The notes under the pieces: model-generated
Seen by the model: only the letters and a program-made list of their open reading frames with translations
What the model was told of the DNA's origin: nothing
Databases searched by the model: none
Source: Hymenopus coronatus
Lineage: Eukaryota > Arthropoda > Insecta > Mantodea > Hymenopodidae
Length of the DNA: 64,000 nt
Direction: 5' to 3'
Assembly (NCBI GenBank): GCA_030762935.1
Contig: CM060895.1
Location: 79,678,001 to 79,742,000, forward strand
Translations under genes and position numbers: made by a program
Shown here: piece by piece, positions 55,075 to 64,000 of the stretch
Layout: each line of letters opens with the position of its first letter
Position numbering within the stretch: position 1 is the first letter of the stretch

Positions 55075-55938
55075 TACTTTCTCTGGCCCCGTATGTACTA
55101 TGTACATAGGAATAGAAAAGTATTGTATTCCACACAAAAATTCGATACCGACATTTTACCGGAAATAAATGTTTTAGGACCCCCTGTATCCAAAAAAAAA
55201 GCATTTTCAGAAAAAGTTCCGTGTGTGTGTGTGTCCGTGTGTCAATGTGTCCGTGTGTCTGAACACGATAACTCAAAAACGAAAAGTAGCTTAAGTACCA
55301 AACTTGGTTTTCACTAATCTTCCAGGGATGCGACACGAAGATTTTGAGAAAAAATCCCCCTCACTCTAAACTACCCTTTACATGGAACTTTTTTAGAAAA
55401 TGTTGATTTTCTTAAAATGGGTCTAACGATTTTGATTAAAATGTCACATATTAAAAATATTTTAACTGTCTAATAAAATGTATATATTGAATTTTCTGGG
55501 AATAGCCTCTGAAGACTACTTTATTCTGAATGAATTTTGCATAACTACTAAACCGTAAGAGATGGACAAAAACTTAACACAGAAAAAATGTAGAGCACGT
55601 TAAAACACACAATTTATGTTATATACATTTTTTTCGTGGAGTTGATCGTCTTTGAGATATTCCTTTTTCTTGGTTTCAGCTTTGAAAAACTTATTCTTTT
55701 CTCATACAGGAATTTTTCAACTCCTGTCCATACAAAGGAACATCAGTCACATAGCAACCAGGTTTTGGCTTTCACTTTAACTTATGGTACTCCCTTATTT
55801 CGCTTCTACTTATAATAAAGCAAGAAATAAGACTATTTCTACTAATTTTTCTCAATTAGCATGAAATAAAAGATAAGCTTATTAAAAATAATTTGTTACA
55901 GAAATATAAAGAAAGTCGTGTGAATGGAACACATAAGA
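55075..55938 (-). mobile_element. PER copy, right arm of a tail-to-tail inverted pair
   Basis: Starts TACTTTCTCTGGCCC with palindrome tatgtactatgtacatagg. The GT tract at 55,221-55,260 carries extra gtccgtgtgtc units. Right end gtgaatggaacacataaga. 864 bp. Confidence 0.9.
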
Positions 55939-56244
55939 TTTTTACCACTTGAATCATAATTAGTTACATAGTCTGATGGGACCACATCATCCGAATGTTA
56001 CTGGAGAAATGCCATTCTGGAAACATGCTCGCACTTATATACAAGTTTCTAAAACACAGAGAAATTAGAGTAAGTGTCTCAACAATAGCATACCACAATA
56101 ATTAATTCTCACCGTCACATTGTTCTTGTAACCATTTACAAAGAGGTATCCTGCTCACCTGTCAAAGCATTTCTCGTTGTACTCACTAGTTAGTTCCTAT
56201 ATTTTGCGTTCTTGGCAGTAAACAAGAGGGGGATAAACAAAGTT
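55939..56244. other. Unassigned spacer
   Basis: About 300 bp. The last 60 bp may be the eroded left part of the next PER. Otherwise nothing. Confidence 0.3.
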
Positions 56245-56746
56245 GACTTTCTGCTTGAGAAAAGTTTAAGTACTTAAAACTGAAACCAATAACAAGGAAT
56301 ATCTCGGAAATGGTTAACCCTACAAAAGAATGTATGTACGTATTTGACATAAATTGTATTTTAACGAGATCTCTTATGGCTTACGAACTATACAAAACTC
56401 ATCCAGAATAAATAGTTCTTTAGAGCTTATTCCAAAAAACTGAATATATACATCTCAAAACGTTAAAGCCATTTTTGACAAAATCAAAATTTTCGAAAAA
56501 TGTTCCATGTAAAGGTTAATTGGAGTGTGATGATTTTTCTGAAAATCTTCGTGTCGCATCTTAGGAAGATACTAATTCTAACTACCAAGTTAGGTATTTA
56601 GCTGACTGTTTTTGAGTTATGCTTTCCACACTGACATTTTGTATTTTTTTAAACTAAGGTGCCCCAAAACATGTTTTTCCGGTAAAATATCGCTGTGTAG
56701 TATAGCTTCTCTATTTGCTATATACATTTTGTACGCGTGCTGTAGA
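56245..56746 (+). mobile_element. PER copy, left part missing and CA region lost
   Basis: Enters at ttctgcttgagaaaagttta, keeps aaccaataacaaggaatatc and ttccatgtaaaggttaattg, and loses the CA tract (gctttccacactgacatttt). Ends with a decayed palindrome (tttgctatatacattttgta) near ctgtag. Confidence 0.75.
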
Positions 56747-57770
56747 TTTATTTAGTTATTAATAAGAATAGGAGGAGCGTTTATTAAAATATAAAACAAT
56801 ATAAAATTAGAAGTTAATTTGAATTTGGTAAAAGAAACAAGTATTAAGTTAATTAAAAGTGAGACTAAATACATATATTTTTTTTAATATTTAAATTATT
56901 TAGTAACATAAATATTTGAAATTATGGTATAGTAGTATGATGTTATTCAAAAAGTATCTGTAAAATAAGGGAATGATGGTTGTATTAGGATATAAGAAAT
57001 AAATTTAATAATTTGGAATATTTTCCTCGGTTTAAGACATTAGGTATCCGGATATGATATTGCAGATTTTTAAATATTTATTTTATTATATGTGCGTAAT
57101 AGAGAGAATAAGCTTTTAAAAATCAGAGAAAAAACGAGTTTTAACTTTTTAAAATTTTGACAGTTAAAACTATACAAACCTCTTTTATTCCTCAATTCGC
57201 ACATTTATAGCCACAATTTGGATTATGCATATACCACATACAGTCAAGCTAACCCAAACAGATTCAACATACTCGCTATCTTTTGTATTAGGGAATGCCT
57301 AGGTGCTTTCTTTACCACTTAAGTATCAAATCTCCACTCCACTCGAGAAGATCCTTTAAGATTGACCTATACTTCGCGAACTGCTTGCAGGATCCACTCA
57401 CTTGTCTTCTAGCATGTATCCCAGACTACATGTACACAACCTCATTTCGCTTCCTTCTCTCAAAGGATTCTGAATGGCCTCTATAAATTTCATTTACGTC
57501 TTCCCCAACTCCTTTCCTGATCACTAAACCTCAACACAGTCTCTTGGAAGTGCAGAACTCCTTTCATAGACTCTCTCTATTTATCCATAGCAAAGCAGAT
57601 ACTGTTAACTCTATTTACCACTGCTTATTCAATGCATTTTGTGCCATTTATGGTCTTTCACAGCATATAAGCACAAATTGCTCTAAATGAGAAAATAACT
57701 ATAACTGCGCTGCAGAGAAATTATCTGCCAAGTATTTGCTATACAGTGTTCCAAATTTATCTTCATATAT
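56747..57770. other. Unassigned region, possibly a decayed LINE piece
   Basis: AT-rich from 56,747 to 57,180. From 57,240 to 57,600 the composition changes and a 63-codon plus frame (PRCFLYHLSIKSPLHSRRSF...) is present. Its tone resembles LINE ORF2 C-terminal text but no diagnostic motif is seen. Confidence 0.3.
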
Positions 57771-59189
57771 TACTTTCTCTAAAATGTACAATGTACTTAG
57801 TAAACAGAGAAGGATTGTGTTTCACCCAAATATTCCATATCAAATTTTCACCGCAAATACACGTTTTGGAACCTTATGAATTCAAAAAGGCATTCTGTAA
57901 CCATGTTCGAGAGTGTATGTGTATAGGTTTGTGGGTACAATAGCTCAAAAACAAAAAGGCTATTAGATAATGTAGCATATGGGGGTTAGTTAGTGTATTT
58001 ATTGTTTGGGAGATTAAAACACATTGAAATGCTCTTTAATGATATTTTATTAAATTAGTGGCAGTTTAGGTAGTTAAGTTAGTTGCAACAAGACGCCATT
58101 TGGAAGTACAATCCTGGACTGATTTAGCCATTGCAGCACCGCCGGTCCGCCCGCGGTGATGAAAGCAAGTTAGCCACAGTCTGTGTGTGTGGGGGGGGGG
58201 ACTAGTCAGCATTCTTTAGGAACCCTTCACGGTGATGGTCAGGTAAGATGCAAGGTGTTGTTTGAACAATGTCATCAGTATGGGATGCCTTAGTAAGGTT
58301 AATATATTGTGTGCATATGTTTTTTTATTATTATTATTTTTATTTATAGTGTTCTTGTGTACCGGTCTTACCTTTTAGCGCAACTATTCCTCATACCAGT
58401 TGAATCTCGGTACTTCTCATTCACCAAGTATGCTGCCCACCATTACGCTTGTTACGTTCGTAGAGAACACTTTCGCTGTTGTTTGTGGTTATTATATAGG
58501 GTCTAGCGCCAAACATATATTGAGGGACGCAACAATACCAACTTGGTAATTAAGTTCAGCATCTTCCAAGGATTTCAACAAAACCACCCCTACCCCAACT
58601 ACCCTTTACATGGAATGTTTTTTCAAACATATTGATTTAAAGAGGGATTATACATTTTGAATAAAATACCACATATTTAGGATATTTTGATGGCAAAGGA
58701 AAGCAAATCTTGAATTTTATGGGAATAGCCTCTGAAGACCTGTTCATTTTGGATGCCTTGTGTAACTCATATGTCGTAAGATGTAGGCAAAAACTTACTA
58801 CGCCAAAATGTAGAGCTCATTAAAACATACTATTTATGCCATGTACATTTTTTGTACAGTTAACCTTTCCCGAGATACTCTTTTTTATTTGTTTCGATTT
58901 TTAACGACTTGCACTTTTCTCAAGCGGGAAGTCAAAATTCGTTTCATTTCATTTGTTTTACTTCCGAATTTCAATTTTTCACACAGCGATAGCTATTGAA
59001 AATTATGACTGTCGCTTTAGCCTAGGGTATTCCCGTATTACCTTTTTTGCTTACAAGGAAGCAAGTAGTAAAACAATATTTGCTAAACTTTATCTACATA
59101 AGCATCACTTAGATAAGAGAACAGTATTTTACAAGGAGTATTTGGTTGTGGAACAATTAGAGAAAGACATGTGAATGGAACGCATTAGA
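57771..59189 (-). mobile_element. PER copy split by a probable LTR
   Basis: Left end TACTTTCTCTAAAATGTACA with an eroded palindrome, then colinear to aaaaaggctattagataa. 564 bp of other sequence follow, then the family resumes at ataccaacttggtaattaag and runs to gtgaatggaacgcattaga. Subtracting the insert leaves about 855 bp, the normal length. Confidence 0.87.
57971..58534. mobile_element. Probable solo LTR nested in PER
   Basis: The insert begins TGTAGCATAT and ends GACGCAACA, i.e. the TGT...ACA ends usual for LTRs. It contains a G-run at 58,192-58,201. The flanks are ATAA on the left and ATAC on the right, and the undisturbed family sequence at that point is aaatacc, so a 4-bp duplication with one change is plausible. 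No coding sequence is attached. An unrelated DNA-transposon insertion is the alternative. Confidence 0.45.
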
Positions 59190-59880
59190 TATTTTCATTT
59201 TTTGTGAGTAAACTACTTAGTCATCCCTCTCGCTAAAAATGATTTTCTCTCCTCAATCATCTTCAAAAATCTTCACTGTGCCTGCAATATAGATCTTCAG
59301 TTAACACATGGACAGCATGTTACTGTACAATAAAACTTAAAATGCAGACAAGAAATGTAAGCAATTGTGGATGCTTTCCAAATTTGGTATTCTCGGGAAT
59401 GTGAGAGCGACGCTATTGGCAAGAAAACTATTGAACATCCTTTAAATATGCCTGACCTCAAGATTTCTCATCACACTTCTGTTGTTTTATGCAAGACCCC
59501 ATATCCAGCAGATGTCATTTTTTCAACTTGAAATAACAGTATGCACGCAGGGATGAAGACCAGTTCCCCGCCTCCATCTTGCGCATACTCCTAATTAATG
59601 TGCTGCGACCTCCACCTATATACAGCCATTGCAAATGAACGCCCACAGGCGTATATTGGGCCACTTTTACAATGGTTTCTTGATCAGGGAGTTTCTACTG
59701 CGCGAGCTCACCACTATGTGCATACAGTGACGAGGGTTCAACATATTGCCAATTGATGGCACTATAAGACAAAAACACGACTTGTGGACGTGAAAAATGG
59801 CAAATGTAGTCCAAGAACCTTTTATCTTTCCAGATATGGAGTTCTTTTGCGTGCAAATAACATAACATTACCAACGGATT
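59190..59880. other. Unassigned spacer
   Basis: About 690 bp. The minus frame at 59,695-59,937 overlaps the SINE-2 copy and has no domain. Confidence 0.3.
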
Positions 59881-60005
59881 CAGTTCCCTTCCGAAGCAAA
59901 CAATGCTAAAGCTTTTACACCCGAAACAATGCATCACTCTCCGACGGGTTTGAACCAGCAGCTTTCGGTATTAGAGGTTAGCAGGATAACCACTACAACA
60001 CCATC
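59881..60005 (-). mobile_element. SINE-2 copy, diverged
   Basis: Minus-strand head: tggttatcctgctaacctc, gaaagctgctggttcaaacc (B box), then body cgtcggagagtgatgcattg, gggtgtaaaagctttagcat and gtttgcttcggaaggga, which follow SINE-2 order. The outer body is missing. Confidence 0.55.
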
Positions 60006-61706
60006 TCTAAAGGCCTGAAGAATCTTAAGTAATATTCCAATATCCATTTGTGCATCTTAAGTGATCCTAGTATGGTAAAAATATTCTAAATGTAAAATTA
60101 ACAAAATTGTGTCGTTTATAAAGCTTATGTATTGCCAAATGGGAAGCCCAATTACTAGATATGCATTTCAGCATGGTCAAGTTTAGCATTTCACCAAGGT
60201 CAAGATTGTTACAAGAGCTATGAAATATCTGCACAAATTTTCTAGTCCAGATAGGGATATTATCAAAGAATGGGAAGTGAATGGGAAGGGTCATGGTCAG
60301 TAAAAATACAAGGATTTGTGAAAAAAAAATATACTTTGAGAAGTTCATGGTTAAATGTAGAATATAACAATCGAAACTGTTGAAAGCAGTAGAATCAAGG
60401 TTAGAGGATATTAATAGCCAATGTGTTTTAGCAATAAAGACAGAAAATATCCTTAAAGATATAGTGGTTTTCTTTTTGTAATGTTAACATCCGCTTTTAC
60501 TACTATGGCCCCGAAGGCGATAAACAGATAAATCAAAATAGTGTGGGAAAGAAAATGTACATACAGATATGCAATAAACAGGACGAGAAGGATTTGGATT
60601 GGCGGGAGCAAGGATTAAAAACTTTATAGGCATAATTAATGAAGATGTAGGAAAATTCCAATGTGCGGAGAAGTTGACACAGATCTCCATTGTAATGTTC
60701 TTAGTTTATCATCAGTGAAAAAAGGTTGTTTCCATCCGACTCGAGAACCTGGAGAAAGCCAAACATTGAAGTTCGAATTTATAGTTGCGCACATGTGGTT
60801 ATGACCATCTCTACTCGACAATTGAAAGGGATGATAATAATAGTATATTATTGGTCTTCTATTCAATTAGTATCCTCCCTCACACATTTCTCTCAGCATA
60901 CACACACACATACACACAGACGCGAACACGCACGCCAAGATGTCTCTATACCAACTATACCAATATAATTTTAGATATCTTAAAGTGTTCTATTCCGAAA
61001 ACATTATATTCTTTTCTAAGTCAATGTTTGATCATTCTTCAATTTTGAAAGCGTTTTCTAGTTTAGCCCTTACCACGAATATTGATCTGCGACTGCTTCA
61101 GCAGATATGAACTGCGGATATTGTGTGCGCCTTGGCTTACGAGCCCTTGCGCCCTTCCTATTGGAATACACAGTATTGCTTTTTGAAGTGCTGGGAATTA
61201 ATGTCAAAATCACAAAACATGATAGGACTAGATGGCAATATCCGTATATATGTTTCGTTTTATGCGGTTCTTCATGAATATATCCAGGGCTTCGCAGAAA
61301 TACCTTCCGACCAAGTTTTTTCAGTATTCTACGACCACACAAAGTTTTAGAGGCTTCCTTTGAAGGGATTTTCAACGTTTAACATTTTCGTCTCCCACTC
61401 CTCTTTTTCACACCAAAGAAGAGCAAAAAAAAAAAAATCCTTTCAAAAAGCATTTTCAGCTTATTTGATTCGGTTTTAATTCAACCTTTCATCTCTACGC
61501 ACAGATTTATTTCTATCCTCTCGAATTTATAATTTTACGGCTTTCGGCTTATTTTCTTCCTTCTTCTACAGTGATTCTATTTTCAATACCGTATTGATTA
61601 AGCTATGATATTATGCTTCTGGCTACCGCCCACGCGCACATGTCTCTTGACACCAGCATCTTCGAAGGAAGCAACTTCATATTACATTTAACATGGATCT
61701 TTTCTA
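60006..61706. other. Unassigned region
   Basis: About 1.7 kb. Contains a (CA)-rich stretch near 60,897-60,920. Opposing open frames at 61,070-61,375 (-, 101 codons) and 61,123-61,350 (+, 75 codons) overlap each other and show no domain. Nothing else supported. Confidence 0.35.
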
Positions 61707-61803
61707 CTTACTCTAGACCATACTATACATTATATTCCATCCAAAAATTCGATAACGAAATTTCAAGGGAAATATATGCTTCGAAATCCCCTGAATCCAA
61801 AAA
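61707..61803 (-). mobile_element. PER palindromic-end module
   Basis: ttactctagaccatactata, then ttccatccaaaaattcgata, aaatttcaagggaaatatat and tcgaaatcccctgaatcc match the first 100 bp of antisense copies. It then stops after tccaaaaag. Confidence 0.65.
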
Positions 61804-61809
61804 GTTTTT

Positions 61810-61845
61810 TTGCTTTTTCTGCACGTACTAGGTACATAGTGTATA
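61810..61845 (-). mobile_element. PER palindromic-end tip, second copy
   Basis: ctttttctgcacgtactagg then tacatagtgtat is the palindromic tip once more, in the same orientation, broken off where the SINE-2 body starts (tattacgggcg). Confidence 0.58.
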
Positions 61846-61955
61846 TTACGGGCGTAAAAATCCTTAGCATGGCTTCCTTTGGAAAGGAAGTAAAGACGTG
61901 TCGAGTCGTAGATTTACGGCACGTAAAATAACCTCAAAGGGACACCAGAACAAAA
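61846..61955 (+). mobile_element. SINE-2 body without head
   Basis: ACGGGCGTAAAAATCCTTAG then catggcttcctttggaaag, gaagtaaagacgtgtcgag and tagatttacggcacgtaaa, followed by ataacctcaaaggg. The tRNA head is absent and the junction with the PER tip is at about 61,845. Confidence 0.68.
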
Positions 61956-63640
61956 ATTATTTTTTCATGCTCAATATAGAAAGAAAGGGACGCTGAGAAC
62001 CACAACAGTTAAAGAGCGTCCATAAATAAAACATCATTTATGTTCAATGGGAAACTTCTTTTATAAGTCCATTGTTGAACCGGTATGCAACTTATTGTTG
62101 TTTTTTTCCTATCTCAAATATTATAATATTTAAGACGGTTTGACGTTTGAAGGGATTTTTGTATGACCGTATAGAACTGCACTAAAAATCAAGAAGCGTT
62201 ATTTAAAGGTGTCCTGGAAAAGAATCCATGCAGGATAAATCAGAAGAGAAAGAGAATATTTTTAGAACTAACAGACAAACAAAGCCAACCAACCAAACAG
62301 AAATAGCTTTCCCCCGAGCTTCAGGAACGTCATCAAATCTGAGTAACAGAAGCATTTAACTTAATTGGTATCTCGCTGGGATGGACGTACTCATCGGCTG
62401 AGAGGCAGAAACTGAAGGAATTTACTAAGGATTCTTATACTCTGTCAACACCAGGGAGCTTATCCTCATGGAAGTGGAGCAAGGCTGAAGTTGTGCCTCC
62501 ATAGTCAAACTGTGGTCCACAAAACATAAAAATCACGCGAATAACTATGAAAGCAAACATTTGTGTTATTGGGGAAATTTTCTACACTAAAGTGGTTTTC
62601 ATTCAATTCAAATCAGTATTTACCCTCCACAAATGTGTGTCTTGAGCATTGGTTAATTCCTAGTCTTCCTTTCCCTGATTTCTTCCATCTATTGTTCCCT
62701 GATTTTCCTATTCTCTTACGGCCTTCTATTCTGAAATCGTTTTCATAATTTAGTCTATTCATTTAATGCTCCAAACATTTCAATCTTCTTTCTTGATGTT
62801 TCTATCCACCTTCATCAACTTCCTAGTTCTTTGATATTTAAATTTATTCATTCTTGATTTTCCTGCGGCTCTACGCCAGTGTCTTTCTGTAACCAATAAT
62901 TTATTTCCGTGTAGTTTAACGTATAAGTTTCAGATCAATATAACATTACACTTTGAAATAATGAATTATAAATAATTCTTTCTGTGTTGTTCACAATATT
63001 CTTGATCCAAAGACTTGAATTTACCATACACATAATTTTCTACATGGATTTATTCTTTATTCCATTTCGCCCCAGATTCTTCCATCAGATTCTAAAATGG
63101 AACGCAAGTAATTAAAGTTGCCGACTTTGTAAATTACTTTTTTTAACATCCAACTTACAGTATTTTTCCATCTTCAATTTTAAATATCCAGTTTTCTAAA
63201 CATCAATATACAACCCCCATTTTGTACATTATTTAATCTGGTGTTTTGGTCATATCTGAACATCCTCTATATGTTGCGTTATTATAATTTGGTCATTTGA
63301 ATAAAAACCAAAATTCTGAGGGCATTTCATTGTATTTAATTGTTGTTTTCTGCCAAGTTTAGAATATTGAACACTACTTTTGTGTTTAAAAGATTCATAC
63401 CCTATGCAAATCTTAAGAACATTAGCACTTGCCAAAACTTTAAAATGCACAGAACTTCGGATAATCTGAGTATACTGATGTAACGTATCGTCTAAGCACA
63501 TACTTAAACTGTAACCAAAATGTTGCTATTAATTTTCAATTTTGGATGAATAAATTCGTGTGTGCAAACGCGTTTCCTTTCATCCTAAGAATGACCGAAC
63601 TGACTGATATGTTATTTGGGGACCCATAACAAAATTCGGT
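61956..63640. other. Quiet region upstream of the terminal LINE
   Basis: About 1.7 kb of T-rich DNA. No repeat family member recognised and no frame with a domain. The 5' part of the LINE that starts being readable at 63,650 may extend here in decayed form. Confidence 0.3.
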
Positions 63641-63649
63641 CCCACTTAG

Positions 63650-64000
63650 CAAATAGTAGGTCATATGGTGTCTTAAACACAAATTAGATTGAAGGAAAAT
63701 TTTTAGATGATGCTGGAGAATTTCAATATCTAAGTAGCAAAATAAAATCGGATGAAAGAGTTAAAAAATAAATTATTAATAAAATATAAAGCATAATAAT
63801 GCTTTCAATAAGACAAAATAAATGGTTACTTTCCATAATATTGTTTATTAATTAGAACGAATTTATTGGAAACATATGTATCGAGCACAACGATCTATCA
63901 AAATATGCATGTGAAAATTAGCTAATACCAAAATCAGAAAGAAGAATAGTAATATTTCAAGCATGATGCTATAGAAAAATGCTGAGATTTATTTAGACTG
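63650..64000 (+). mobile_element. LINE reverse-transcriptase C-terminal part (runs off the window)
   Basis: In broken frames the plus strand reads IEGKFLDDAGEFQYLSSKIK then SDERVKK (the F-x-Y-L-G-S-x-I-T-x-D-G block), then LLETYVSSTTIY near 63,865 (the h-K-T-Y-V-W-S-V-x-h-Y-G block), then IPKSERRIVIFQA near 63,930 and CYRKMLRFI near 63,970 (the K-x-E-x-R-R-h-x-A-F-E-M-W-x-Y-R-R-M-L-R-I-x-W block). The order is diagnostic of one common type of arthropod non-LTR RT. Several stops and frameshifts show it is dead. It is cut by the window edge. It is a different lineage from the Jockey-type pieces at 1-552 and 53.3-54.0 kb. Confidence 0.7.

Noticed and set aside
57240..57600. LINE ORF2 C-terminus
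   Set aside because: General resemblance only. No motif block or 3' tail could be fixed.
1061..58000. Recurring peptides of the type 'KYQVWYLTDFSF...HTHTDTHT...GDPKTYISGEISVSNF' in many open frames
   Set aside because: They all fall in PER copies at the same position. Stops and frame changes differ from copy to copy, and synonymous bias is not apparent. They reflect DNA homology, not a conserved protein.
554..61845. PER as tandem satellite or CRISPR-like array
   Set aside because: Copies are dispersed, in both orientations, about 850 bp long and separated by unrelated DNA. No short regular repeat-spacer pattern exists.
554..61845. PER as a classical MITE with terminal inverted repeats
   Set aside because: The inverted match is not terminal on both sides (22 bp inside on the left), the ends differ otherwise, and no fixed-length target duplication is visible.

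Overview
The window looks like gene-poor, AT-rich intergenic DNA from a large animal genome, most probably an arthropod. This is inferred from the mixture of Jockey-like LINEs, Penelope-like elements, mariner remnants, several tRNA-derived SINE families and abundant (CA), (TC), (TA) and (TAA) microsatellites. I found no intact host gene, no convincing functional tRNA or rRNA gene, no prokaryotic operon and no CRISPR array. The long open frames are mostly read-through of repeats or of low-complexity DNA.

The dominant component is one dispersed repeat family of about 0.85 kb, here called PER (palindromic-end repeat). It occurs about 30 times in both orientations and covers roughly a third or more of the window. 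I set its sense so that the left end reads TCTGATGTGTTCCATTC and the right end is a palindrome of about 40 bp (TTCTCTA arms around a core ACTATGTACATAGT) closed by GTAGAGAAAGTA. An inverted match to that last motif, ACTTTCTCTAC, lies about 22 bp inside the left end, so the inverted repeats are asymmetric. The flanks are A-runs with no clear target duplication, and an internal CA-rich tract varies in length. Copies join head to tail, and the palindromic end module is repeatedly duplicated. Together these features recall non-autonomous Helitron2/Helentron (DINE-1-like) elements. That assignment is an inference.

Layout. 0-6 kb: 3' end of a Jockey-like LINE, then PER copies, two SINE fragments and a LINE RT scrap. 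6-11 kb: a SINE composite and an inverted PER pair (9.1-10.8 kb). 11-13 kb: quiet. 13-20 kb: PER copies, a mariner fragment (15 kb) and a Penelope GIY-YIG remnant (17.4 kb). 20-21 kb: a GC-richer block. 21-29 kb: PER copies with rearrangements and a DDE transposase scrap. 29.8-30.4 kb: a decayed Penelope reverse transcriptase. 30-34 kb: PER copies, one broken by a SINE flanked by a short target duplication. 34-38 kb: two (TC)n tracts, a SINE cluster and a mariner remnant. 38.3-40.3 kb: a tandem PER cluster. 41-46 kb: SINE heads and PER copies. 47-51 kb: mostly unassigned, with a 72-bp near-perfect direct repeat. 51-56 kb: two inverted PER pairs and a 5'-truncated LINE with a perfect 12-bp target duplication. 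57.8-59.2 kb: a PER copy split by a probable solo LTR. 59-64 kb: SINE pieces, quiet DNA and a second type of LINE RT running off the right edge.

Nothing here acts as a pathway. The value of the window is as a record of nested transposition, and the order of insertion can be read directly at several points.
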